In this document: positions 1 through 12,700 of the stretch, one piece after another
Numbering within the stretch: position 1 is the stretch's first letter
Layout of the letters: every line of letters starts with the position of its first letter
Assembly (NCBI GenBank): GCA_947561585.1
Contig: CANNZV010001457.1
Location: forward strand, 158,275 to 222,274
Direction: 5' to 3'
Length of the DNA stretch: 64,000 bases
From: Caprella mutica
Lineage: Eukaryota; Arthropoda; Malacostraca; Amphipoda; Caprellidae
The notes under the pieces: model-generated
What the model was told of the DNA's origin: nothing
Seen by the model: only the letters and a program-made list of their open reading frames with translations
Database searches by the model: none
Position numbers and translations under genes: made by a program

Positions 1-3000
1 GGTAAGACTGTTGATAAACCCATTCACCCATTGGTAAGACTGTTGATAAACCCATTCACCCATTGGTAAGACTGTTGATAAACCCATTCATCCATTGGTA
101 AGACTGTTGATAAACCCATTCATGCATTGGTAAGACTGTTGATAAACCCATTCATCCATTGGTAAGACTGTTGATAAACCCATTCATCCATTGGTAAGAC
201 TGTTGATAAACCCATTCATCCATTGGTAAGACTGTTGATAAACCCATTCATCCATTGGTAAGACTGTTGATAAACCCATTCATCCATTGGTAAGACTGTT
301 GATATACCCATTCATCCATTGGTAAGACTGTTGATAAACCCATTCATCCATTGGTAAGACTGTTGATAAACCCATTCATCCATTGGTAAGACTGTTGATA
401 AACCCATTCACCCATTGGTAAGACTGTTGATAAACCCATTCACCCATTGGTAAGACTGTTGATAAACCCATTCACCCATTGGTAAGACTGTTGATAAACC
501 AATTCACCCATTGGTAAGACTGTTGATAAACCCATTCATCCATTGGTAAGACTGTTGATAAACCCATTCACCCATTGGTAAGACTGTTGATAAACCCATT
601 CATCCATTGGTAAGACTGTTGATAAACCCATTCATGCATTGGTAAGACTGTTGATAAACCCATTCATCCATTGGTAAGACTGTTGATAAACCCATTCATG
701 CATTGGTAAGACTGTTGATAAACCCATTCATACATTGGTAAGACTGTTGATAAACCCATTCATCCATTGGTAAGACTGTTGATAAACCCATTCATCCATT
801 GGTAAGACTGTTGATAAACCCATTCATCCATTGGTAAGACTGTTGATAAACCCATTCATCCATTGGTAAGACTGTTGATAAACCAATTCATCCATTGGTA
901 AGACTGTTGATAAACCCATTAATCCATTGGTAAGACTGTTGATAAACCCATTCATGCATTGGTAAGACTGTTGATAAACCCATTCATGCATTGGTAAGAC
1001 TGTTGATAAACCCATTCATCCATTGGTAAGACTGTTGATAAACCCATTCATCCATTGGTAAGACTGTTGATAAACCCATTCATCCATTGGTAAGACTGTT
1101 GATAAACCCATTCATCCATTGGTAAGACTGTTGATAAACCCATTCATCCATTGGTAAGACTGTTGATAAACCCATTCATCCATTGGTAAGACTGTTGATA
1201 AACCCATTCATCCATTGGTAAGACTGTTGATAAACCCATTCATGCATTGGTAAGACTGTTGATAAACCCATTCATGCATTGGTAAGACTGTTGATAAACC
1301 CATTCATCCATTGGTAAGACTGTTGATAAACCCATTCATCCATTGGTAAGACTGTTGATAAACCCATTCATCCATTGGTAAGACTGTTGATAAACCCATT
1401 CATGCATTGGTAAGACTGTTGATAAACCCATTCATCCATTGGTAAGACTGTTGATAAACCAATTCACCCATTGGTAAGACTGTTGATAAACCAATTCACC
1501 CATTGGTAAGACTGTTGATAAACCAATTCATCCATTGGTAAGACTGTTGATAAACCAATTCACCCATTGGTAAGACTGTTGATAAACCAATTCACCCATT
1601 GGTAAGACTGTTGATATACCAATTCACCCATTGGTAAGACTGTTGATAAACCAATTCACCCATTGGTAAGACTGTTGAAATACCCATTCACCCATTGGTA
1701 AGACTGTTGATAAACCAATTCACCCATTGGTAAGACTGTTGATAAACCCATTCATCCATTGGTAAGACTGTTGATAAACCAATTCATCCATTGGTAAGAC
1801 TGTTGATAAACCAATTCATCCATTGGTAAGACTGTTGATAAACCAATTCACCCATTGGTAAGACTGTTGATAAACCCATTCACCCATTGGTAAGACTGTT
1901 GATAAACCAATTCACCCATTGGTAAGACTGTTGAAATACCCATTCACCCATTGGTAAGACTGTTGATAAACCAATTCACCCATTGGTAAGACTGTTGAAA
2001 TACCCATTCACCCATTGGTAAGACTGTTGATAAACCAATTCACCCATTGGTAAGACTGTTGATAAACCCATTCATCCATTGGTAAGACTGTTGATAAACC
2101 CATTCATCCATTGGTAAGACTGTTGATAAACCCATTCATCCATTGGTAAGACTGTTGATAAACCAATTCATCCATTGGTAAGACTGTTGATAAACCAATT
2201 CACCCATTGGTAAGATTGTTGATAAACCCATTCATCCATCGGTAAGACTGTTGATAAACCCATTCATCCATTGGTAAGACTGTTGATAAACCCATTCACC
2301 CATTGGTAAGACTGTTGATAAACCAATTCACCCATTGGTAAGACTGTTGATAAACCAATTCATCCATTGGTAAGACTGTTGATAAACCAATTCACCCATT
2401 GGTAAGACTGTTGATAAACCAATTCACCCATTGGTAAGACTGTTGATAAACCAATTCACCCATTGGTAAGACTGTTGATAAACCAATTCATCCATTGGTA
2501 AGACTGTTGATAAACCAATTCACCCATTGGTAAGACTGTTGATAAACCAATTCACCCATTGGTAAGACTGTTGATAAACCAATTCATCCATTGGTAAGAC
2601 TGTTGATAAACCAATTCACCCATTGGTAAGACTGTTGATAAACCAATTCACCCATTGGTAAGACTGTTGATAAACCAATTCATCCATTGGTAAGACTGTT
2701 GATAAACCAATTCACCCATTGGTAAGACTGTTGATAAACCAATTCACCCATTGGTAAGACTGTTGATATACCAATTCACCCATTGGTAAGACTGTTGATA
2801 AACCAATTCACCCATTGGTAAGACTGTTGAAATACCCATTCACCCATTGGTAAGACTGTTGATAAACCAATTCACCCATTGGTAAGACTGTTGATAAACC
2901 AATTCATCCATTGGTAAGACTGTTGATAAACCAATTCACCCATTGGTAAGACTGTTGATAAACCCATTCACCCATTGGTAAGACTGTTGATAAACCAATT

Positions 3001-3250
3001 CACCCATTGGTAAGACTGTTGAAATACCCATTCACCCATTGGTAAGACTGTTGATAAACCAATTCACCCATTGGTAAGACTGTTGAAATACCCATTCACC
3101 CATTGGTAAGACTGTTGATAAACCAATTCACCCATTGGTAAGACTGTTGATAAACCCATTCATCCATTGGTAAGACTGTTGATAAACCCATTCATCCATT
3201 GGTAAGACTGTTGATAAACCCATTCATCCATTGGTAAGACTGTTGATAAA
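1..3250. repeat. Satellite higher-order block, left copy
   Basis: The order of rare unit variants here recurs near the right end of the array. The GGTAAGATTG unit at 2209 reappears at 8065, the ATCGG variant at 2240 at 8096, and a GAAATA unit at 1665 at 7521; each step is 5856 bases, or 183 units. At 289 to 6177 and 2817 to 8705 the step is 5888, one unit more. This shows a duplicated block with single-unit gains or losses rather than independent mutation. Confidence 0.9.
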
Positions 3251-5888
3251 CCCATTCACCCATTAGTAAGACTGTTGATAAACCCATTCACCCATTAGTA
3301 AGACTGTTGATAAACCCATTCACCCATTAGTAAGACTGTTGATAAACCCATTCACCCATTGGTAAGACTGTTGATAAACCCATTCACCCATTGGTAAGAC
3401 TGTTGATAAACCCATTCATCCATTGGTAAGACTGTTGATAAACCCATTCATGCATTGGTAAGACTGTTGATAAACCCATTCATCCATTGGTAAGACTGTT
3501 GATAAACCCATTCATCCATTGGTAAGACTGTTGATAAACCCATTCATCCATTGGTAAGACTGTTGATAAACCCATTCATCCGTTGGTAAGACTGTTGATA
3601 AACCCATTCACCCATTAGTAAGACTGTTGATAAACCCATTCACCCATTGGTAAGACTGTTGATAAACCCATTCACCCATTGGTAAGACTGTTGATAAACC
3701 CATTCATCCATTGGTAAGACTGTTGATAAACCCATTCATGCATTGGTAAGACTGTTGATAAACCCATTCATCCATTGGTAAGACTGTTGATAAACCCATT
3801 CATCCATTGGTAAGACTGTTGATAAACCCATTCATCCATTGGTAAGACTGTTGATAAACCCATTCATCCGTTGGTAAGACTGTTGATAAACCCATTCATC
3901 CATTGGTAAGACTGTTGATATACCCATTCATCCATTGGTAAGACTGTTGATAAACCCATTCATCCATTGGTAAGACTGTTGATAAACCCATTCATCCATT
4001 GGTAAGACTGTTGATAAACCCATTCACCCATTGGTAAGACTGTTGATAAACCCATTCACCCATTGGTAAGACTGTTGATAAACCCATTCACCCATTGGTA
4101 AGACTGTTGATAAACCCATTCACCCATTGGTAAGACTGTTGATAAACCAATTCACCCATTGGTAAGACTGTTGATAAACCCATTCATCCATTGGTAAGAC
4201 TGTTGATAAACCCATTCACCCATTGGTAAGACTGTTGATAAACCCATTCATCCATTGGTAAGACTGTTGATAAACCCATTCATGCATTGGTAAGACTGTT
4301 GATAAACCCATTCATCCATTGGTAAGACTGTTGATAAACCCATTCATCCATTGGTAAGACTGTTGATAAACCCATTCATCCATTGGTAAGACTGTTGATA
4401 AACCCATTCATCCATTGGTAAGACTGTTGATAAACCCATTCATCCATTGGTAAGACTGTTGATAAACCCATTCATCCATTGGTAAGACTGTTGATAAACC
4501 CATTCATCCATTGGTAAGACTGTTGATAAACCCATTCATGCATTGGTAAGACTGTTGATAAACCCATTCATGCATTGGTAAGACTGTTGATAAACCCATT
4601 CATCCATTGGTAAGACTGTTGATAAACCCATTCATCCATTGGTAAGACTGTTGATAAACCCATTCATCCATTGGTAAGACTGTTGATAAACCCATTCATC
4701 CATTGGTAAGACTGTTGATAAACCCATTCACCCATTGGTAAGACTGTTGATAAACCCATTCATCCATTGGTAAGACTGTTGATAAACCCATTCATCCATT
4801 GGTAAGACTGTTGATAAACCAATTCACCCATTGGTAAGACTGTTGATAAACCAATTCACCCATTGGTAAGACTGTTGATAAACCCATTCACCCATTGGTA
4901 AGACTGTTGATAAACCCATTCACCCATTGGTAAGACTGTTGATAAACCCATTCACCCATTGGTAAGACTGTTGATAAACCCATTCACCCATTGGTAAGAC
5001 TGTTGATAAACCAATTCACCCATTGGTAAAACTGTTGATAAACCAATTCACCCATTGGTAAGACTGTTGATAAACCCATTCACCCATTGGTAAGACTGTT
5101 GATAAACCCATTCACCCATTGGTAAGACTGTTGATAAACCCATTCATCCATTGGTAAGACTGTTGATAAACCAATTCACCCATTGGTAAGACTGTTGATA
5201 AACCAATTCACCCATTGGTAAGACTGTTGATAAACCCATTCACCCATTGGTAAGACTGTTGATAAACCCATTCACCCATTGGTAAGACTGTTGATAAACC
5301 CATTCATCCATTGGTAAGACTGTTGATAAACCCATTCATGCATTGGTAAGACTGTTGATAAACCCATTCATCCATTGGTAAGACTGTTGATAAACCCATT
5401 CATCCATTGGTAAGACTGTTGATAAACCCATTCATCCATTGGTAAGACTGTTGATAAACCCATTCATCCATTGGTAAGACTGTTGATAAACCCATTCATC
5501 CATTGGTAAGACTGTTGATAAACCCATTCATCCATTGGTAAGACTGTTGATATACCCATTCATCCATTGGTAAGACTGTTGATAAACCCATTCATCCATT
5601 GGTAAGACTGTTGATAAACCCATTCATCCATTGGTAAGACTGTTGATAAACCCATTCACCCATTGGTAAGACTGTTGATAAACCCATTCACCCATTGGTA
5701 AGACTGTTGATAAACCCATTCACCCATTGGTAAGACTGTTGATAAACCCATTCACCCATTGGTAAAACTGTTGATAAACCAATTCACCCATTGGTAAGAC
5801 TGTTGATAAACCCATTCACCCATTGGTAAGACTGTTGATAAACCCATTCACCCATTGGTAAGACTGTTGATAAACCAATTCACCCATT

Positions 5889-8800
5889 GGTAAGACTGTT
5901 GATAAACCCATTCACCCATTGGTAAGACTGTTGATAAACCCATTCACCCATTGGTAAGACTGTTGATAAACCCATTCATCCATTGGTAAGACTGTTGATA
6001 AACCCATTCATGCATTGGTAAGACTGTTGATAAACCCATTCATCCATTGGTAAGACTGTTGATAAACCCATTCATCCATTGGTAAGACTGTTGATAAACC
6101 CATTCATCCATTGGTAAGACTGTTGATAAACCCATTCATCCATTGGTAAGACTGTTGATAAACCCATTCATCCATTGGTAAGACTGTTGATATACCCATT
6201 CATCCATTGGTAAGACTGTTGATAAACCCATTCATCCATTGGTAAGACTGTTGATAAACCCATTCATCCATTGGTAAGACTGTTGATAAACCCATTCACC
6301 CATTGGTAAGACTGTTGATAAACCCATTCACCCATTGGTAAGACTGTTGATAAACCAATTCACCCATTGGTAAGACTGTTGATAAACCCATTCATCCATT
6401 GGTAAGACTGTTGATAAACCCATTCACCCATTGGTAAGACTGTTGATAAACCCATTCATCCATTGGTAAGACTGTTGATAAACCCATTCATGCATTGGTA
6501 AGACTGTTGATAAACCCATTCATCCATTGGTAAGACTGTTGATAAACCCATTCATGCATTGGTAAGACTGTTGATAAACCCATTCATCCATTGGTAAGAC
6601 TGTTGATAAACCCATTCATCCATTGGTAAGACTGTTGATAAACCCATTCATCCATTGGTAAGACTGTTGATAAACCCATTCATCCATTGGTAAGACTGTT
6701 GATAAACCCATTCATCCATTGGTAAGACTGTTGATAAACCAATTCATCCATTGGTAAGACTGTTGATAAACCCATTAATCCATTGGTAAGACTGTTGATA
6801 AACCCATTCATGCATTGGTAAGACTGTTGATAAACCCATTCATGCATTGGTAAGACTGTTGATAAACCCATTCATCCATTGGTAAGACTGTTGATAAACC
6901 CATTCATCCATTGGTAAGACTGTTGATAAACCCATTCATCCATTGGTAAGACTGTTGATAAACCCATTCATCCATTGGTAAGACTGTTGATAAACCCATT
7001 CATCCATTGGTAAGACTGTTGATAAACCCATTCATCCATTGGTAAGACTGTTGATAAACCCATTCATCCATTGGTAAGACTGTTGATAAACCCATTCATG
7101 CATTGGTAAGACTGTTGATAAACCCATTCATGCATTGGTAAGACTGTTGATAAACCCATTCATCCATTGGTAAGACTGTTGATAAACCCATTCATCCATT
7201 GGTAAGACTGTTGATAAACCCATTCATCCATTGGTAAGACTGTTGATAAACCCATTCATGCATTGGTAAGACTGTTGATAAACCCATTCATCCATTGGTA
7301 AGACTGTTGATAAACCAATTCACCCATTGGTAAGACTGTTGATAAACCAATTCACCCATTGGTAAGACTGTTGATAAACCAATTCATCCATTGGTAAGAC
7401 TGTTGATAAACCAATTCACCCATTGGTAAGACTGTTGATAAACCAATTCACCCATTGGTAAGACTGTTGATATACCAATTCACCCATTGGTAAGACTGTT
7501 GATAAACCAATTCACCCATTGGTAAGACTGTTGAAATACCCATTCACCCATTGGTAAGACTGTTGATAAACCAATTCACCCATTGGTAAGACTGTTGATA
7601 AACCCATTCATCCATTGGTAAGACTGTTGATAAACCAATTCATCCATTGGTAAGACTGTTGATAAACCAATTCATCCATTGGTAAGACTGTTGATAAACC
7701 AATTCACCCATTGGTAAGACTGTTGATAAACCCATTCACCCATTGGTAAGACTGTTGATAAACCAATTCACCCATTGGTAAGACTGTTGAAATACCCATT
7801 CACCCATTGGTAAGACTGTTGATAAACCAATTCACCCATTGGTAAGACTGTTGAAATACCCATTCACCCATTGGTAAGACTGTTGATAAACCAATTCACC
7901 CATTGGTAAGACTGTTGATAAACCCATTCATCCATTGGTAAGACTGTTGATAAACCCATTCATCCATTGGTAAGACTGTTGATAAACCCATTCATCCATT
8001 GGTAAGACTGTTGATAAACCAATTCATCCATTGGTAAGACTGTTGATAAACCAATTCACCCATTGGTAAGATTGTTGATAAACCCATTCATCCATCGGTA
8101 AGACTGTTGATAAACCCATTCATCCATTGGTAAGACTGTTGATAAACCCATTCACCCATTGGTAAGACTGTTGATAAACCAATTCACCCATTGGTAAGAC
8201 TGTTGATAAACCAATTCATCCATTGGTAAGACTGTTGATAAACCAATTCACCCATTGGTAAGACTGTTGATAAACCAATTCACCCATTGGTAAGACTGTT
8301 GATAAACCAATTCACCCATTGGTAAGACTGTTGATAAACCAATTCATCCATTGGTAAGACTGTTGATAAACCAATTCACCCATTGGTAAGACTGTTGATA
8401 AACCAATTCACCCATTGGTAAGACTGTTGATAAACCAATTCATCCATTGGTAAGACTGTTGATAAACCAATTCACCCATTGGTAAGACTGTTGATAAACC
8501 AATTCACCCATTGGTAAGACTGTTGATAAACCAATTCATCCATTGGTAAGACTGTTGATAAACCAATTCACCCATTGGTAAGACTGTTGATAAACCAATT
8601 CACCCATTGGTAAGACTGTTGATAAACCAATTCACCCATTGGTAAGACTGTTGATATACCAATTCACCCATTGGTAAGACTGTTGATAAACCAATTCACC
8701 CATTGGTAAGACTGTTGAAATACCCATTCACCCATTGGTAAGACTGTTGATAAACCAATTCACCCATTGGTAAGACTGTTGATAAACCAATTCATCCATT

Positions 8801-9130
8801 GGTAAGACTGTTGATAAACCAATTCACCCATTGGTAAGACTGTTGATAAACCCATTCACCCATTGGTAAGACTGTTGATAAACCAATTCACCCATTGGTA
8901 AGACTGTTGAAATACCCATTCACCCATTGGTAAGACTGTTGATAAACCAATTCACCCATTGGTAAGACTGTTGAAATACCCATTCACCCATTGGTAAGAC
9001 TGTTGATAAACCAATTCACCCATTGGTAAGACTGTTGATAAACCCATTCATCCATTGGTAAGACTGTTGATAAACCCATTCATCAATTGGTAAGACTGTT
9101 GATAAACCCATTCATCCATTGGTAAGACTG
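5889..9130. repeat. Satellite higher-order block, right copy
   Basis: This is the partner of the block at the left end of the array, offset 183 or 184 units. It carries the same succession of CATGC units, a run of CCAATT units from about 7310 onward, GAAATA units and the single ATTG and ATCGG variants. A shorter internal period is also visible: a GATATA unit at 5549 recurs at 6189, 20 units later. The pattern suggests unequal exchange or replication slippage on several scales. Confidence 0.88.
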
Positions 9131-9445
9131 TTGATAAACCAATTCATCCATTGGTAAGACTGTTGATAAACCAATTCACCCATTGGTAAGACTGTTGATA
9201 AACCCATTCATCCATTGGTAAGACTGTTGATAAACCCATTCATCCATTGGTAAGACTGTTGATAAACCCATTCACCCATTGGTAAGACTGTTGATAAACC
9301 CATTCACCCATTGGTAAGACTGTTGATAAACCCATTCACCCATTGGTAAGACTGTTGATAAACCCATTCATCCATTGGTAAGACTGTTGATAAACCCATT
9401 CACCCATTGGTAAGACTGTTGATAAACCCATTCACCCATTGGTAA

Positions 9446-9744
9446 CAGGTTTCTTTTATAATTCAATTAGTTATTGCTAGTACCTACATTGAACTGTGGA
9501 TAATTTTTTCCAAAATTCTCTAATGAATTTCAAGGCGTGTGTTGCTATTCAAACTCAGTCATCAAAATGATACTCATAACAAAGAGGTGGACACTGAACA
9601 GTCATTGCATCAATTGACTGTATGGTGTTTGAATTAGTTTGAGTGATGACATTTTACATGGTGATATCATTACTGAATAATATATAATATAAATGAATAA
9701 TTGAAGATGAGGTGATATACATTTAGTTCATTTTTCTATCTCAG
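9446..9744. other. Unique DNA between satellite and first exon
   Basis: AT-rich single-copy sequence. I see no open frame, RNA gene or clear inverted repeat. A pyrimidine-rich tract ending TCTCAG at 9744 supplies the splice acceptor of the exon that follows. Confidence 0.6.
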
Positions 9745-12700
9745 ATGATGTAGAGTCTACTTTAGTAAGAGGAAATATAATGAAGCCTTTACTGTGGCAA
9801 CCTTGGCGAAAATCCACCCCAGTGAAGGCCCACCCACCCCCTGTGGAGGTACCATATCCATCCCAAAGGGATCCACACCCTACCACAGGCAGGGATAGAA
9901 AAAATGGTGAGGCGAATTTTAGGTTTAATGCATAATATGCTGTAATTGGGAAATAATATAAGTTTTAATAACCAAATTGAATCAATTTTTTGTTGTGGTT
10001 TGAATACTGAAATATTCAACAGATTAAATGAAATTAATTGATCTAAACTTATAGTTTATACGTCTTTTAAATAAAATATTTTGCAATAGCAAATAATCTC
10101 TCTTATCGTTCAATAATTAACTAAATAGACAAATAATTATCAATTAATATATGATAGATAAAGTGAAATCATTATTATATTATATACTATATCTAAATTA
10201 GCTCTTTTTACTCCAGTAAACTCTAGATCAGACGAAGAAGAGGACAGTGGCACCTCCACAGGTCCTCAGGTCTCAGCCGAAGAGAAGGAGGAAAATGAAG
10301 AGGAAGAGGAGGGAGTTAAAGAAGCACCTATACACCCTTTGCACTCTTGGCGAGACTCTTGTAATGAAGAGCACTTGTCAGAACTAAGAGCAAAGTGTCA
10401 GGTAATGGCCAGAACTAAGAGCTAAGTGTCAGGTAATTGTCAGAACTAAGAGCAAAATGTCAGGTAATGGACAGAACTAAGAGCAAAGTATCAGGAGATG
10501 TGTAATCATCTCTTCTGTGACAGAATAATAAAACTAGATTATGTGCACTCGGTAGAGCGCATACCTTCGCCTCCGCTTTGACCCGTTCTCTCCCAAAATT
10601 TAATAAACTGCTAACTGGATAATAATCAATCGTCCTACCAAGTTTCATGCAATATGGTTCAATACTTTTTGAGTTATTGAGTTATAAATGACCTTGACCT
10701 TCACCTTTGACCAGATCGCTCCCAAAATTCTAACAGATGGTTACTGGACATTGAACAATTGTACAATTAAATTTCAAACAATTTGGTTGAATATTTTTTG
10801 AGTTATTGAATTACAAATGGCCTTGACCTTGATCTTTGACCTTTGACCTAATTGCTCCAAAAATCTAACAAAATAGTTCCTGCATATTGACCAATCTTCT
10901 CACCAAGTTTCATACAATATGGTTCAATACTTTTTGAGTTATAAATGATCATGACCTTGACCTTTGATCGGGTCACTCCCAAAATTCTACCAGCAGGTCA
11001 CTTGACATGAAACAATCGCTTCACCAAATTTCACGCAATTTGGTTGAGTGCTTTTTCAGTTAAGCGAATAACAAGATGATAAATAAATAAATAAATAAAC
11101 GACGGCTAAAATATGACCTTCCCGCATTCTGCGAAGGTAATGAGTGGAGTACATCAAGGCGCTGTACTTGGGTCTCTTCTTTTCATGCTCTATGATTCAT
11201 TTTTATGCCTGATAACTTATTGAGTCCCTACACTCTTGACTTTATATTTTTATTTCTTTTTCATACTTTAAATATCCTTGTTATTGATATTTTCATAATT
11301 TGTTCATTGATATTTTATCTATACTTTTGGTGCATTTTGATGGTATGGAAGAACGATTTATTATATTTCTATGTTCAGTATAGTCCAGTTTTTCACCATA
11401 TGATTGGTATTTAATTATTTCTCGCAATATATTTTGTTTATATATTTTATATGATGTCCCTGCAGATGCTCATACAGAACTGCATCGCTGGTCTTGTTCT
11501 GAATCTCACTATAGAGGAGGTCAGGGATGTTGAAGGTGACTATCTGTACCTAGTTTCTTTTGAATTATAGAGTAATTATTGAAACATACAAAGGTAAGTG
11601 TTATTAAAAGCTTATTGGTTATATTTGTCAATAGATTCATCTTGCTATGAATTTAGAATATATTTAATTATATAACTAATTATGAAAAATCGGAATATAG
11701 ATTTATGAAAATGTTATCACTTCATTTCCATTAGTTTTATAAAACTGATGCTATTCATGGAAGACATAAAGAATAAAATTTGTTCACTATCAGGGGTAGT
11801 TCTCTTACTCAGGACTCTACATCCACTAAAGACGAGTTCTACTGTAATAGAGAATTAAATGTTAACATTCTCGTAAATTTATGAATTTGTCGACTTTTCT
11901 CAATTATTTACTTAATTAAATACATATTAAATTCTAAGCTTGTCCAATTTGTTCACGACTGTAATATGATTTACTCTTTTTTGTCAGGTGCCCTTCAGCG
12001 CAGTGTCTGTTGGTACCTGACCTGTGAAAGGTACTGGGAGGCAGGCAGTGTTGAGATGCTGTCTTTCCCCTGGTGGTTACTGTGCGGGGCCATCCTACTC
12101 CTCACTCTCGGGGTGTCACTAGCCTATTACGTCGTCTGGGGCTCCACTGAGTGAGAATGTCTAGACAACTAGCATTGTTGGATATCTCTAAAGCTACTTC
12201 CATGCAAATAATTCAAAATTGTTTTCACGTGGTTACCATATGGTTTACTGTGGCATGATGTATAATTTTACAACCATTTCATAAAAACGATATCAATAGA
12301 GATTGCATACATGTTTAACTGACCACATCATGTCCACATGTCAATTACTATACTTATATTAGGTGTCTACCATGTTTAGTTTACCATATTCATATATTAA
12401 ATATCATACTAATAACGTATGTTGACCACAAGTAATTTAACCGTTTTTACATGCAAAACCACATGTAATACATATGGTAGCCTTTTCCAAAAAGTGTACA
12501 TGGTATTCACATGTTTTAAACGAGTAAATGCCACATGGTATACACATGGATTTGTTTGCAGGATTGAACAATTAAATTAATTATTTCTTTAATAACATTT
12601 AATAATTCATACACAAATTTTCTCGAAAATTTCCCCGACACTCAACCCAATGATACAATTTATATTTATTTTTCCTCTTCTTCCTTCCAGATCAAGTGAT

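Larger units (their letters stand above)
1..9445. repeat. 32-bp satellite array, ~295 copies
   Basis: A 32-bp unit (GGTAAGACTGTTGATAAACC followed by CATTCAYCCATT) repeats head to tail from the first base to 9440, followed by a partial GGTAA and then unique DNA. GGTAA falls at 1 and at 9441, exactly 295 x 32 bases apart, so there is no net register change. Variation is almost all substitution at few sites: CCCATT or CCAATT, CACCC, CATCC or CATGC, and rarer GATATA, GAAATA, GGTAAGATTG, AGTAAG and ATCGG. The left edge lies outside the window. Short reading frames on the minus strand come from the unit not being a multiple of three and are not genes. The array abuts, or lies in an intron of, the gene whose first visible exon is at 9745. 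Confidence 0.99.

Noticed and set aside
824..6871. Identical 63-codon minus-strand frames within the satellite
   Set aside because: They arise because 32 is not a multiple of three and one rare unit lacks a TGA; the two are the same block duplicated 5856 bases apart. No start context or other coding sign.
1..9445. CRISPR-like array
   Set aside because: There are no unique spacers; the whole 32-bp unit repeats.
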